DNA of 64,000 nt from Brasenia schreberi (GCA_036023115.1 JAYKKT010000037.1:4974501-5038500); one strand, 5' to 3'; shown: positions 19,719 to 32,633, numbered from the stretch's first letter. A program made the numbers and translations. Notes: a model not told the origin generated them from the letters alone.

Positions 19719-21584
19719 CAGCACATTCTTAAAAGTGAGGGACATTGGGGTTAGTTAAAAATTAAAAAAGGTACATGAAAAGTGAAGAGGGAACGGAACA
19801 CACGTGATCTCTATGTCCCCACTTTTATGCATGTGTCCATGATTCCTCATATGGGTTATCCAGAAGTCCAATCATTGAAACTATAAACAAATTAATTTGC
19901 AGTCAAACTGTGATGCCGTTGAAAGATGGTTGGTTTCTATCAACGTGTTGTTTTTGTTTATTATAAGATTTATATATTTTTCATTTTGCGAAATCTCTTG
20001 TTCTATCTTATTATATGTTGTTTTATACCTTCTTCTTTCATGAATAAATTTTTCATCTTTTGATGAAAAAAAAGCTAGAGTGCTGAATATGTGTTACCAC
20101 CACGGTTTGCTCTTCGAAAACTGGAGGTTTTATTATGGACCAATAGATATATAAATAAACACATATAGAGAGAGATAGTTTTATATGTATAATGTTTTAT
20201 GGTACATAATTGTACACAATCTACCATTTCACATTATTTCATCGTTTCAACTGCCAACTGTTGTCGTTCTTCACCGTCTCTTACTATTCCTTTGCTATTC
20301 AAAATCACCTCTTATCGATCAAAATTGTCACTGCCACCATTAAAACCTAAGTAAACCACTGTGACAAGTGAAGGCAGCAGTTATTTAGGTTTTGCAGACC
20401 AAGAACCGGTTTGAGCATAAGCTCGAAGTAACTATATGTGGAGCAAGGGTGCGGGTACTCATGTCAACTAAGGGAAGTCATTGCCTGAAAAGCTTGCTGG
20501 TTCTCCGTTCAATGGCTTCCTTCTGTATAGTTCGACCCTCGATATGCATATCTCCAGCTTGGGTGAAGGCAGGAAAGAAGTAAGAGAGAATGCACGAAGA
20601 GTACAGGATACAGCTAAACTTAGAAAGAGGCAATCTAAATTTAGTAGGATAAAAGGTTCCCACTAACAACCGTGATGTATGTTTGTGTGAGAGAGACCAT
20701 AATCGACCCTTTTTTTCTAATCTTTTTTACAACCAAAAGTCTGATATAAATAGCATGAAAACCTATTATAAATTCAAAAAAAAAGTAATTGTTGTTAGTC
20801 ACAATCCACTTTGATACGTTTGTAATCAGGGAGTCGAACTCCCAACCAGCAGCAATGGCGTTAGAGCACCCTGATGTTGATCTAACACTCTCGGTGAGTA
20901 TATATTGTATTTTACTTAAACAAAATCTCCTATTCTTAATATTCCATATATGCCTCAGTTTTTTTCATTTTTAAAATTTTAATTATCCTATTTTATTTGA
21001 GGAAGCCTTCATCATGGGTCAGGCTACGATTACTGTGTGTTGCATCAACTCCAATTGAGACCCGATATAGGGAATGCCAAGTTCTTAATATTATTGTATT
21101 TTGCATACAAAGTAATTCAAATCTCTAATATTGATCTTAAAGATCGAATAGCCAAGATGTATGTAAGATTATGCATTGAAAGACACCACTATATATATAT
21201 ATATATATATATATTTGTGCATGTGTGTAAAACCTCAACATGATGCTACATGAAATAGAACTCAACCCGACCTGACATGGGATGGGTTCTCAACCTGCCC
21301 GACCGGGTGGGTTACCTACGAGTTGGGTGTTGATTGCTGTCCATATTTATTTATCACGATAATTTAGTATCCTGTTTCTAAACCAAAACCAAACTTTTTT
21401 CCACTAACTACTAATTGGGTCCAACTGTGTAGCTTCTTAATCATCGTTGAACCCGTTCTTGTGTCGATTCTTTTTAAGTTCTAGACTCATGCATGATACA
21501 ACGATGGACATGGCTTTACGTCCACCAACTTCATGCAAACCTCCTTCCTCTGTCAGGCTTGGTTCCGATTAATGACAGATTCAT

Positions 21585-21730
21585 TTTAGGGCGAGATAAG
21601 GCATATGCCTTACTTGAAATTTAAAAAAATTCTCGGTCTATCATTGGATATAAAAAATATAAATATTTTGTGAACGTGAAATTCAAGTGCGCCCCACCTA
21701 AACAAAATCTCGAGTCCACCACGGGGTCTA
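21585..21730. mobile_element. Decayed relative of the MITE at 22013
   Basis: Shares ATGACAGATTCATTTTAG at one end and CGAGTCCACCACGGGG at the other, with a similar CACCTAAA-type interior. Boundaries are approximate. Confidence 0.4.
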
Positions 21731-22012
21731 ATAATTGTCAAGTTAACTAAGTTTATAAAATATAAAAGATCATAAAAATTGGAGATTTGTTCAATAAATC
21801 ACTGCGTGATCTTATAGAATCATGCAGATGTTGAATGCACAACTTCCATCAAGTATAATCATAGTATTGATTTGTTGCGTGCAGGGAAAGATGGGAGCAG
21901 ATTTGCCAATTGAAAAATGCCGTCGAAATGAACAAGTAGTTGCATGTGCTTTTCAATGCCTCTCCAATTTACCTTTAGCCGCTTCGTCTGCAACAAATTT
22001 ACGGATCACGAC

Positions 22013-22177
22013 CAGTGACGGATCTACATCGAAGCTAGGTGAGACGGTCGTCCTACCTGAAATTTGTTAAACAAATGAAAATTTTACTAGAATTTCCGGC
22101 TATTATTATACTTCGCTCCACCTTAAATGGTTGAATATTCGCTCTATCCTAAAAAAAAATGTCTAGATCTACCACTA
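22013..22177. mobile_element. 165-bp MITE-like element (CAGTGACGGATCTACAT ends)
   Basis: Left CAGTGACGGATCTACAT and right, reverse-complemented, TAGTGGTAGATCTAGAC form imperfect TIRs. The hAT-type end CAGTGGCGGATCTAG is common in plants. Flanking 8-mers ATCACGAC and ATAATGAC agree at 6 of 8 positions. A more decayed relative lies at about 21585-21730. Confidence 0.6.
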
Positions 22178-22304
22178 ATAATGACTTGGATTTCCAAACC
22201 TTATTATCTTTTCAATCTATTGCAAATCATGACTTCTGCTGGCGTTGAGTAGCTTTTATCCCAAAAAGTTGATCGGTCTTTCTCATAAAAACTAGAGAAA
22301 GGCC

Positions 22305-22430
22305 TCAAAGCAATAGTTTAACTGCTTATCGGGTTGACTCACAAGTCGAAGGTCATGAGTTCGATACTCAGGGTATGCGTGACTTCAGCATCCCATTGTA
22401 GCCCCTCTCAAGGGGAGAGATAGATTCCAT
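22305..22430 (+). repeat. SINE-like, tRNA-related repeat
   Basis: It contains GTTGACTCACAAGTCGAAGG and GTCATGAGTTCGATACTCAG, the second resembling a Pol III B-box (GGTTCGANNCC). A TAGTTTAACTG word about 35 nt upstream may be an A-box. A related copy lies at 23370-23475. Confidence 0.4.
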
Positions 22431-22486
22431 GATTTATGGACAAATGCAATATTTTCTATGCTTGGATGTAGATATGTCCATTTCCG

Positions 22487-22815
22487 ATTTAGTTCAAAAT
22501 CTAAAACTATAACCAAACCAGCTCAAAACTGATTCAGGTTACGGTTATGGATCAGCTGGTTCTAGGGAGGTTCTTGTTGGAACGTAGAACTGCACGTAAC
22601 CCGTATTTTTATTAAAAAATTTGAAAACTAAAAAATACCAAAACCGGCAGTTTGAAACTAACGGTTTCGATTTTATAAGAGGTGAAACTGGAATCTAACC
22701 GAGTGGTCTCAAGTCTAAGCTCGATTCCGAGTTTCACCGGATCTCGATTCAGCCAATTCTTGACCTGGTTTGATTTCAGTTGAAACTGCCGGACGGTTAG
22801 AAACCGGCCATGTCT
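22487..22815. repeat. MITE-like GAACCGG-rich repeat
   Basis: Left TAGATATGTCCATTTCCG and right, reverse-complemented, CAGACATGGCCGGTTTC are imperfect inverted repeats of the TAGACATG family. The interior contains CCAAAACCGGCAGTTTGAAA. No TSD was recognised. Confidence 0.5.
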
Positions 22816-24708
22816 GCTTAAGCAGCTAGAAGTGCGATGCCTTCAAAAGACAGGTAGCTAAATGGATATTTTGGCATTCAGGTATTGACCCAACTAATCA
22901 TGGGTCAAAAAGCACCCTAAAAGCGATGTTACAATTCAAAAGCAAGTGAAGCGTGCAATGATAAAAGTCTTCTCTGCCAAAGAAGATCAAATTTATGATC
23001 ACGAAGAAAATAGGATCAATCATGCTCTTTGTGGCAATGATAAATCGCAGCACAGGCACATCAAAATAAGTTCTGATAGCATGCTTGAATTAATTGAATA
23101 ATATAAAATGAAATCTTGGACCCTAGGGATTAAGACGGATCGGGTAGTAAGCATTAAGAATTCAAAGGCCAGCTAAAACATAGTTGGGTCTTTTACCGCG
23201 AGTTCTAGAACTTTTGTTTAGGTCCATGTCGAACTGCTTTTCTTATGAATCAAAGTCGTGCACGAGAAGAATTGGAATACATTTCTCACGTGATAAGTAG
23301 GTGAAACAAACAGTAGAAAATGGATCCCACGAAGCCACAGTGAGAAACCTAATCAGTGGCTGCACCATGAGCGAATAGCTGACCCTGCTAAAGGGCTGAC
23401 TCACAATGTAAAGGTCATGAGTTCAATACCCAGTCGGGCATCTGGCTTCAGCCTACCCGTTGTACTAAAAGAAAGAAAGAAAAAGAATTACTTTTGGCTT
23501 CATGTTCAATATAAAGTTGGGCAAGTTGCTGGCTTAGTGTAATTTAAAGAATTCAATATGATCTTAAAGGAAAAACGGATCTTGCCCACGTCTGACATAC
23601 CCATTCATGTCATTCGGGTGGTATGAATTTTTTTAAAAGATTTTGAAAAAGCACGAAAGAAAGACATTGTTATTATACTAATGTCACCCAAAAATGAACG
23701 AGCATGTGAACAGCATCAATGATGGGATCTTAAACAGTTTTATTAGTTTTCTTTTTCTGGTACAATGAGAAGCTCAAACGCCCTGGTATTCAACTCATAA
23801 CTTTCACATGTGAATCAGCCCCCAAGCCAGGTGAAATACCGCTCATGGTGGAGGAGCTCACAATATTCTTTAGTAAAAGGTGAAATCATTTGGTTAGGTA
23901 AAACTATGTTTTACAAAAAAAAAAGTTCATGTATAAACAGATTTTGAAAAGCTTTGAAATTCAACAGTGCGGCATCAGAAGCGAAACAAATTAATGGATA
24001 CATGGCTCCAAAATTCTGAAGTCAACCAGTCAAAATTGGCACCTATGTGCAGGAGTAGAACACGACGACACTTGATGTTTGATAAAATCATGCAGGAAGA
24101 TTGCTTGACCTGAAGGTTTGGTAATGAATTCAGGAATCCATGTTGAAATAAGTAAACCAGGTTCATCTAAAAACTACTTGGCCAGCATCTGGAAGGGATT
24201 TAAAAATAAACGGTCATTGAGAACCTCATAAATATATCATAAGAGTCTCTTGATTATGGTTTGCATCCATGAGTCTTAGTAAGAGAAATCGTGCAGTAGA
24301 GAATACAACCAAAACGTGTCTGTATGTGGAGAGAGAAAGGGAGAGTAGTTGAAGAAATCATTCATATTTTTACTGTGGTTTCAAAAATTCTAGATGGAAG
24401 GATAAGCCTTCTCATTCTTTTCTCCCCACTACAGAAAAATAATGTGTACACAAACAGACCCAAATTAAATGATCAAAAACGAAGTTATTATACTTTTCCT
24501 GTGGTCTTTATGAAATTATGGATAGAAGAAAAGCTTTCACACATGCTTTTCTCCCACAAACAATAACCTGCATCAACAATTTGAGGTTAAGGACAACTAC
24601 GGTAGATGAAAATACTTGGTGGTTGGGATAGCATTTGCAAGCAAACTGACCTCATTTGGATGTGAATAAGAGGTTCGCAAGCTGATCAGTATCATTCTAC
24701 ATATCGAG
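22816..24708. other. Intergenic, 3' side of the TypA relic
   Basis: Only a SINE-like copy (23370) is recognisable. A third B-box-like trace may lie at about 23785-23850. No gene seen. Confidence 0.5.
23370..23475 (+). repeat. SINE-like, tRNA-related repeat (second copy)
   Basis: Shares GGCTGACTCACAATGTAAAG and GTCATGAGTTCAATACCCAG with the copy at 22305, and ends in an A-rich AAAGAAAGAAAGAAAAAG tail. The tail supports retroposition. Confidence 0.45.
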
Positions 24709-27646
24709 TTATCTGGCCTTCTTTGCCATCTTTGGATTTTTGCACATTCAGATGCTAAGAGGAGTCACCTCCACTAGTTCATCTTCTTGAATATATTCAA
24801 TGCAGTCATCCAAACTATAGTCCATCGGAGAATCAAGAACAACTGCAAATGCTCAAACAGATTAACGCATATAGGAAGTAACAAATAGAACCTTTTCTCT
24901 CATCAGAAGGAAACAACAGACCTCGATCATTTTGAACCAAAACATTCTACCGATAATCCCATTTCACAAAATATAAAGGTTCCTAGTAGAAATAGACCAA
25001 TAAAGCAATGGGCTCTTGGACGGCTTTAGTCTAAGGAGCTATTTTAACTCGAAGAAAATTAGATAGGGCCACTGATTCAAGAAACTAAGTCAACCAACAG
25101 GAAGAGCCAACCAACCCAACCTATAAATTAAGATGCTAATTTTCTTGGCGAGAGATCTAGAAAATATATTCAACAGCAACTCATTCATAAGAATCAAACA
25201 AACTTCATATTGTGTGCTTACCATGAACTTTCAGATCAAGTAGACGGAGACTAATGCTTCGCAAAGACGCAAGACTACCTACTTAGTACACTCAGCTCGG
25301 CAAGTATTTGGTTAAAGTGATGGTTAAACTGAAATGCAATAAAAGATTTATTCCCATATAATAGTAATTTATTGTTATTGCATTCAAATTTGTGGCTTTA
25401 GGTTGAGCAAGAAATCTTGCACCTTTCACTAAAAGGTAAAACAGAAAAAGATAACCATGCTCAGATTTCTTTTCATTCGGGAACAACTGGTAAAGGCAGC
25501 ATAGTCTTTTTATTTGACTAAACCATGACCAAGAACACCATGCCCTTGTTATAAAGAAAAGTTCAGTAAATGACAACTGATGAAGTCTGGAAATTATGTT
25601 TAAAGTAAGAAGGGAAATTTTTAGTCTTTCAATATCCTTCTGTCTAGCAACAAAACAGGAAACGAACCAAGTACAGAATAGAAATTCTTTAACCGAGAAA
25701 AGGAAAAACCCTTTACCAGCCTGTTCCTTATTGGAACGGGTGTTGGTTGCCGCCTTCTTTTTGCACACGTTAAACATCAGATCACCAGGCCGCTGATGAA
25801 TCCTACTATTTGACCTTTGTAGACATCCACACCAGGCCCCACAAGCATTTGCCCTCTTTCTTGAGAACTCGCCAAAGAGTAGGATGTTGTTCCATCCTCA
25901 AATGCAACCTGTAATTCGATTCATTTATAACTAAGAAACTGCACGCAAAGGCCTGAAGGGCTAGATCCAAGCAAGGATACTCAAACTAATGCAGACTTGG
26001 CAGTTAATACATTTAAGAGAACTTGATCAAAAGACATGTCATCTAACACTGCAATTGTGCAAAACGAAAAACAATGGTTATCTCGACCAGCAGTCATCAT
26101 GTCTCAATCAGGACTCATCGACGGAAGCATCTATTAATACCGCCAAATAATCAGTCATAGAAACAGATGCTATTAAGAGTAAAATGAACTCCATTTACCA
26201 GAGCTTTGGTCTCTAGTGCTTATATCCCCAGCCCAAGGACCATAACTATTAAACACTATTGAGGATTGCTGTACCACGTGATGCAGTTAGGATGACATTT
26301 CTGAGACAGAGAAGTCCACGAGTTGGAATCTTATATTTGACTATTGTTGTGCCCTCCATTCTACAATTGAAAAGGAGATGGTTATTTACCTACGTATACT
26401 ACCATGTTGAGAGTCCAATGTTCAAAGCGAATTGCATGATAACCAGACTGAAGATTATGAATAACATATTTCAAAACGAGACATAATCAAATAAAACTTC
26501 AGGCACACACACAGACACAAAAAACGCATAGGTGGTCCTTTTTTGGTGCAAAAATAAGTTCCTGAACTGTTATCTTTGAGACGCATATGGAAATTCTGAA
26601 GGCACCACTTGCACAAAAGCAACATTTCGCCAAGAGATCCGACTACATGACAATCACCATGGCGTTATGCGTAAAATGAAAACTATACAGTACGAAAAGA
26701 AATAGAAAGCATTCTAGTAGTGCAGGTTGGTCAACTACCCATCCGCTACATACAAGAATCAAATATCCTGAAGTACATACTACATAGCGACATTGGTAGT
26801 GAGGAAAGAAACATGAAGAATGAACAAGAAAAGAAGAGTTCATATACCCATTTCCCTGCATATCAAACATCTGGCCACGCCTTCTACCAAGAAGTTCCAC
26901 AACAGGACCCATGTACACTTCCGACACCTCTACGGTGGCAATCTGTAGAAAATAGGAAGTTGCGCTGCATCAAAGCTGGGAGGACATTAAATGAGAATAA
27001 CTGGTATCCAGAACAATGACCCAATACATCATAAATAATGTCTAACTGATGGAATGGCCTTCTATGGTTAGGCTAGAAGAATCTTTCCTTCCTATGCAAG
27101 AATGATAAACATCGCTAAGGATGACAACCATACTAGCATGTTTTATCAAGCAATCCCACTTTGCTATATAAAACAAGATCATTGATTTATAACCATAGTG
27201 ATCACATTCAAGTCATGTAAACTTAAAATTTATACTCATGCTAAAAGAATATAGATCAGATGTGAAGTACTGAAACACTCTAAAAAGGCAGTATTTATAA
27301 ATATTAAAAGAGACAGATTGGACAATGATTACCTCATAAGGTTCAAGCAATTCATCATTCACCCTCTTGTTTATAACCTTTGGAGGCCCACCATAAATTC
27401 ATATCCTTCCCTCCGCCTGCAGAATATGCATTCATATACTAGAGAAGGAAATAAACATGGAGTAACAGCAATAATGAAAACCTGAAGCACCCACATGTTC
27501 TCAATCAATATAGTAATATGCAAAGTACCTCTCCCGCTGACAATAAAAGTATTTGCTGTTTCCCCATCCTCAACTTTCATTTCCAAATTCCTCTCAAGCT
27601 CACAATATAGCCGGTCGCGAAGATTCCTACTCATCACATACTTACC
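24709..27646 (-). pseudogene. TypA/BipA-type GTPase (plastid SVR3-like) pseudogene, C-terminal half
   Basis: Six exon-like blocks with recognisable splice sites read on the minus strand: 27646-27495 (GKYVMSRNLRDRL to SGRGTLHITILIEN), 27416-27333 (RREGYEFMV), 26942-26848 (MGPVVELLGRRRGQMFDMQG), 26360-26199 (KYKIPTRGL, LTASRGTAILN), 25908-25717 (VAFEDGTTSYSLASSQERGQ, NVCKKKAATNTRSNKEQA) and 24842-24709 (DYSLDDCIEYI, EDELVEVTPLSI). The family is a ribosome-associated translational GTPase. The blocks cover its EF-G-like domain V and C-terminal domain; the G domain is absent. Lesions: a 1-nt loss after MVG near 27387, a 2-nt loss near 26245, a 1-nt loss near 25800, and TGA for the conserved Arg at 24748-24750. 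Retained introns show it is not a processed copy. Exon identities are strong; the functional loss is inferred from four independent lesions. Confidence 0.85.
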
Positions 27647-28986
27647 CTGAAGTTACAAAAGGAATGAGAATTATAAACTACGACTCAAAGAAGACGTACT
27701 TCTGACAGGAAGAAAACACATGGGTGAAAGAGGCTGTTAGTGAGCCTCGCAAATCAACCTCCAGCTCCACCACGCGTATATTTTAATATTGGATTGTCAA
27801 TACATGCATAGGCAGCCTGTGTAAATGTATGGAGCGTTGATGTATGACAGGTAAAAGCAAAAAGATAGACAAAGGTGTTGAAGATCAAATGTTTTTAATG
27901 TGTTTAGCTGTAGTTTTATATTTATGTATGTGTCTCAAGTAGTATGGATCCCAATGGATCAGTTTTGGATCCATTGGGAATCGGGTTGTATTAGTATTTC
28001 ATTCAGGGTATTTAGGACATTTAAGTTAGATTAGTAGTTTAAATAGGTTGCAGTGATTAAGTTTAGTAATTAAGAAAAGAGAAGGGAAGAAGTTGGCAAC
28101 CACAAGGGGATGCCGACCTGCCCTAGTATGTCTGCCCCATTGTAATCAAGGTATGTTGTGATGAATAAACTTCGTTTCTTATAATTTCTTCAAAAGGTAC
28201 CCATGCACCCACAACAGAAAAAGATGCTAGAAATGTATCACCGGATTCCAAAACAAGAACCAAATGGATTTCAGAGAAAGAATATTCTAAGATCTAAAAT
28301 CAAATACGAAGTCATCTTATGATGACTAACTTTGGTTCCTGTTATTTCAGAGAAATTATGCCTTTGAATGTCAATAGCTAACATTTAAGGTCCATCCTGT
28401 ACGTAACTCGAAGCTACTCAAGGTGAGATTGTTCTAAGCCAATACACAACAATGTGTGGAATTTGCAAAAAGACAATATCCAGTATCATCTACACAACAT
28501 ACAACTCACAAGAAGCAGAGAACAAAAGAAATGTGATCTTATCAACATTACCAATCTGTGAATTTGCTAAAGAACATTAATGTATTGTTTATAAAATAAA
28601 GGCTGAATCCACAGAATAGCACCACTTAAATCCTCATCAGTGAGACATGTTAATCCACCCTCCGGGACCCCTTCCAGTCCATTGGTTTGACATGCATCAC
28701 GAAGATGGATAGCTTGTCTGGTCATGACATTACTTTGGAATGCCAATGTTCTGTGGCTCTGTCCCTTCACCTCAGAGACCCACCTGGGTTCCATAATAAA
28801 AGCGCAGCGTCCAAGATGCTACTTAAAAAGCAATATGCAAAGCATAGATTACCTTTGCTACAAAAGGAGAAAGCAGCCTCCAATGTGACAGCCTTTCCAA
28901 CATCTTAAAGATGTTGCAGATAATTTCCTATTCAATTCATCAACCTTGATGTAGCTATCAAGCGGGTAAACAATGAGGGTTGAGAT
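27647..28986. other. Upstream of the TypA relic; LTR-like block, no exon seen
   Basis: I looked on minus for the GTPase-domain exons of TypA and found none. An ORF at 28794-28567 (minus) has no recognised motif. Confidence 0.45.
27889..28200 (+). mobile_element. LTR-like sequence
   Basis: Starts TGTTTTTAATGTG, contains TGGATCCATTGGGAATCGG, a late AATAAA at about 28164 and ends AATTTCTTCA. The overall form resembles a plant solo LTR. No matching TSD and no internal retroelement domain were found. Confidence 0.3.
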
Positions 28987-29602
28987 CAGTGTTATCTGAC
29001 GCGTATCGTTGGACTCCACGATACGGGTGTATCATATCGTATCATACTTTAATATTAAAAAATAAAAAAATATTTAAAAAATCAGAAAAAATAGGGAAAA
29101 AATAGGAAAAATCTGGTAATTGCTTTGAATTCATATAATACAAAGTTTAGTACATATTGAGCATTCAACATTGAACAATTACATCCAAATTTACATATTT
29201 TGAAGCAAAAAATGAAATACATTTACATTTTACATATTGTAATCAGGATCATCAACTAAATAATCTTTATCTTCTCCTTGCTAAAGATCCTCATCATCAT
29301 CATCACCACCTTATGCTTGAAAATCAAAATATTCATCTCCTTGATATTGTTGTTGCGCTCCTTCCAAATTAATTCATGCAATGTCTTCTTCAGTTAGGAG
29401 GGCATTTTCTTCACTATCTTCTATAATTTAGTCTTCTAATATATCAAAATTATCCAAACTTATTGGATCAAATTAGCTTTTTTCTCTATTTACTTTTTTC
29501 AATTGCCTACAAGAAAGAAAGATAAGCAATTAGTAAATAATATTAACAATTGAAGTCAAACAATATATTGAATTGAGTCCTTAAGTACTAATTAATACAA
29601 TA

Positions 29603-29827
29603 TTAACTTTCGCGAAGTCGCATGTTACAACGAATAAAAACCAAGTCATTCAGCCGCTTATGTTCCAACCTGTTGCGCTTTTTTATATGGATGTGTTCAA
29701 TGACACTCCAATTCCTTTCACAACCCGTTATACTACAAGTTTGACTCAGAACTCTGACTTCAAAATCCTTAAAGTTTGGGCAATCACTTCCAAACCTATT
29801 CCACCAAACATATGTAGAAAAAGGCAA
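29603..29827 (-). pseudogene. hAT C-terminal dimerisation domain remnant
   Basis: Motifs WWNRFGSDCPNFKDFEVRVL, GCERNWSVIEHIH and KKRNRLEHKRLNDLVFIR match the C-terminal dimerisation region of plant hAT transposases. It belongs to the same element as the DUF659 block upstream on the minus strand, with about 650 nt of degraded sequence between them. Confidence 0.8.
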
Positions 29828-30472
29828 ACATTAGGGACATAATCCATAATAATTAAGATGTATTGATTTAATAAACTTAAATACAAATATAAACAATTAA
29901 CCTAGATGCATAGTAGTGCAGTTGCGAATTGCTACAGGTAAACCCATCAAGTGAAGAGCATTATCATATATCTTCATCTCTCAATATATAGCATCTGTTG
30001 TACTCTCATTAGGGACTAATCTGTCTATACAATCAATGATGTCTCGATTAACCTTACCGTCCCTTTTGAAGTTTGCTGAGTACCTTAATTATGGGTTTAG
30101 ATAATATGTTGCTACATGAATAGGCTGATGCAATTGTTTATTCCATCTATTATCTATAATTTTATACATAGGCACATAATCTCTTTTTTCCATTAAAATT
30201 ATTTCTAATTGCTTCTTTTGTCCTATCCATGGCTTCATAAAGGTAGCTCATAGATGGTTTATCCTCGCTATTAGCTAATCTCAAAACTTTCACCAAAGGA
30301 CAATCTAACACATGCATTCCAAAATGTACTCCTAAAGATTATCTCAGAAATCTCATTCAACTTTATGTTTCTTCTATTTTGAGGTAACTCTGCAAATTGT
30401 TGTCACTCATCTGAGGAGAACATTATCTTCAATGCTTGCTTCTGTCTCACAATACTCTGTACAAATAAGAAG

Positions 30473-31030
30473 TTACTTGCAAACCGAGTTAAAGTTACAA
30501 AGAAGTTTTACACCATCTGTATATCTCCTCATCATACATAATAGAAATGCATGGTTGTAGATGAATTTGGTGATATCTTGAAAACACTCAGTTGCTGCCT
30601 TTATCTCATCCATCTCACTAATATCCTTAAGGATGAGATCTAAACAATGGGCTACGCATGGTGTCCAATAGAAAGTCTCATAAGTATCAGCTAACTCCTT
30701 CCCAACTGCTTTGTAGTTAGTTGCATTACCTATAATCAATTGGACTACATTCTCTAGCCCAACCTCGCATATCACCTTATCAAACTCTTGTCGTAGGATC
30801 TCTACAATGTGTCTCTCCTCTGACATGTCTAGATATCTCAAAAACATAAGTTCTTTAAGACAGTAGACAAGAAAGTTTAGTAAGGTCCTTCCTCGCCTAT
30901 CTGTCCATCCGTCTGCCATGATAGTGCATCCTGTCTCCTTCCATGACTCTCTCAAAGTCAAACAATATTCTTGCATTTCAAGGACTGTCTTATATAAGAT
31001 CTTCCCTCTCAATTTCTGATAAGAGGGCAT
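30473..31030 (-). pseudogene. hAT transposase DUF659 domain (185-codon open block)
   Basis: This open stretch holds motifs typical of DUF659-type hAT transposases: [39 protein letters not shown] and TPCVAHCLDLILKDI. The family cuts and pastes DNA through an RNase H-fold catalytic core. The block is flanked by frame breaks: the BED finger lies further upstream at about 31400-31570 and contains a stop, and the dimerisation domain lies downstream at 29603-29827. It is therefore one surviving exon-like piece of a broken transposase rather than a full gene. Confidence 0.8.
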
Positions 31031-32062
31031 CTTGTATCATGGACCAATATTAGCAATTGCATCTGTCATTACTTGAAAAAAAAATTATTTGTTGCATTAA
31101 ATAGAATGCATGCAGCATAAAACCATCTCCTCACTACAAGGTTTGCCTGATCATGCAGTTACTCTAAAACCATAGCAGCACGAATTCCAAGTTGAGTAAC
31201 AGGTATAGTGGTAGGAGAAAAAAATGAATGCTAGAAGTAGCTCTTCCTCTACTCCTTCCGAAGCTTACTCTTCTACTACTTCCAAAGTTTTCAGCAACCC
31301 TCTTTTCCCTGTTTGGTAGTCGTGAACTGCTGCTACCAATCTTTATTTAATGCCTTCTAGCAAACTTCTAACTATGCTCGTACAAAGAGCAACTTCTTTC
31401 CTAGTCCTGCTAGGTGGTGTTTCAACCGTGAAATTCTACCACTAACCACCCTCTTACAAAATAAACATCTTATCTTAAATCTGGAACTCTCAACTAGTGT
31501 ACCCCACTGTCATGCTGGATCATCAGATCGAGAATGGGAGTCTCTAACACCCCTTCTTGTCATCTCAATTGAGCAATTTAATTCAATCAAAAACCTGAAA
31601 ATAAAAGCACTTTGTAAATCCCCAATCTTCAAAAACACTTAAATAGAGTGTCTCCCACTTCATGAATGGGATAAAAATCATATCCACACACTTAATAACT
31701 TCATATTTTTTCATTCAAAAAAAGAAAAATACAAATAACACAAAAAAAAATACAAAAGAAAAAATGAAGAAAAACACTAAAAATATACCAAAATCCAAGT
31801 TAGGAGACTTGCACGAACACCGTAAAGCACGTTTTTTGACTCTTGAATCCCAAGGAGGAGGAGAACCACTGGAGGAGTGCGTGAGGAGCTCCCAAAAATC
31901 CATAGAAACCCATGAGTTCTGTTCGGCCAGGGACTCCCTGGGCGTATCGCCCGTATCGTACTATACGGGCGATATGGCACGATAAGTTTGTTTTTGCGAT
32001 ACTTATACCTATATTGTGGTTGCCCACGATACGTACGATACGGTGCGATACGGATAACACTG

Positions 32063-32516
32063 ATTGAGATGGAAATAAACCTAGGGTGATGGCCTTGCTT
32101 CAGAAGAGAAACTGCTAGATAATATTCTGATATAATATATGGCAGAACAATGAGGTCCTTTAGATATTCTTCTCTAACCATGTCAATGGTCTCCTCAATC
32201 AATGAAATTATACTTAAGATAATATACCAAGATATGCAAAGAAGGATCATGCACCAAAAAATGACACGGCAATGCAAACTGGAAACCCCTTTTTGATGAC
32301 CATGGAGAGATACGGAGACACCCAAGTGCACAAGAACTAGAATCTAAAATGAAACCCCATATGTGACATATGACATGAGAAACCCTTGAATGTGGCATAG
32401 GATGAACACGAATGCTCCATATCACATAGACAAATATGAACATATGTGACATAACATTCACATGCTTGATAAACAGAAAATTGCTAAAAATTATGAGTAT
32501 CATCTAAGTGAATCGA
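32063..32516. other. Spacer between hAT and LINE
   Basis: AT-rich, no recognisable feature beyond the hAT target-site repeat at its start. Confidence 0.5.
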
Positions 32517-32633
32517 TCAACAACAACAACTAAGCCTTTTCCCGTAGTAGATTGGGTTGGCTACATGGATTCTTTGTTTCCACGTAGCCCTATCATGTGT
32601 CAAGTTACCAGTTAACTTACAATAAGCTAGATC

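Larger units (their letters stand above)
17223..22012. other. Intergenic, microsatellites and repeat traces only
   Basis: Apart from the microsatellites and MITE traces listed, I see no supported gene. The short ORFs at 17235-17447, 20392-20669 and 21037-21243 have no recognisable motif. Confidence 0.5.
28987..32062 (-). mobile_element. hAT transposon, DUF659 family, 3.08 kb, with TIRs and 8-bp TSD
   Basis: The left end reads CAGTGTTATCTGACGCGTAT; the right end reverse-complemented reads CAGTGTTATCCGTATCGCAC. Flanking 8-mers are GTTGAGAT (28979-28986) and ATTGAGAT (32063-32070), 7/8 identical, as expected for hAT. Inside, on the minus strand, are a BED zinc-finger relic (about 31400-31570), a DUF659 block (30473-31030) and a hAT dimerisation block (29603-29827). 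Subterminal regions are rich in CGATACG and its inverse. Coding is interrupted, so the element is probably no longer autonomous. Confidence 0.88.

Noticed and set aside
20825..20900. tRNA-like T-arm (GGGAGTCGAACTCCC)
   Set aside because: No acceptor stem, D-arm or anticodon arm could be placed around it on either strand.
21822..22070. 82-codon plus-strand ORF
   Set aside because: Its end runs into the MITE-like element at 22013 and no motif is recognisable.
28567..28908. Possible further exon upstream of the TypA relic
   Set aside because: The open stretch does not match any TypA segment and has no convincing splice borders.
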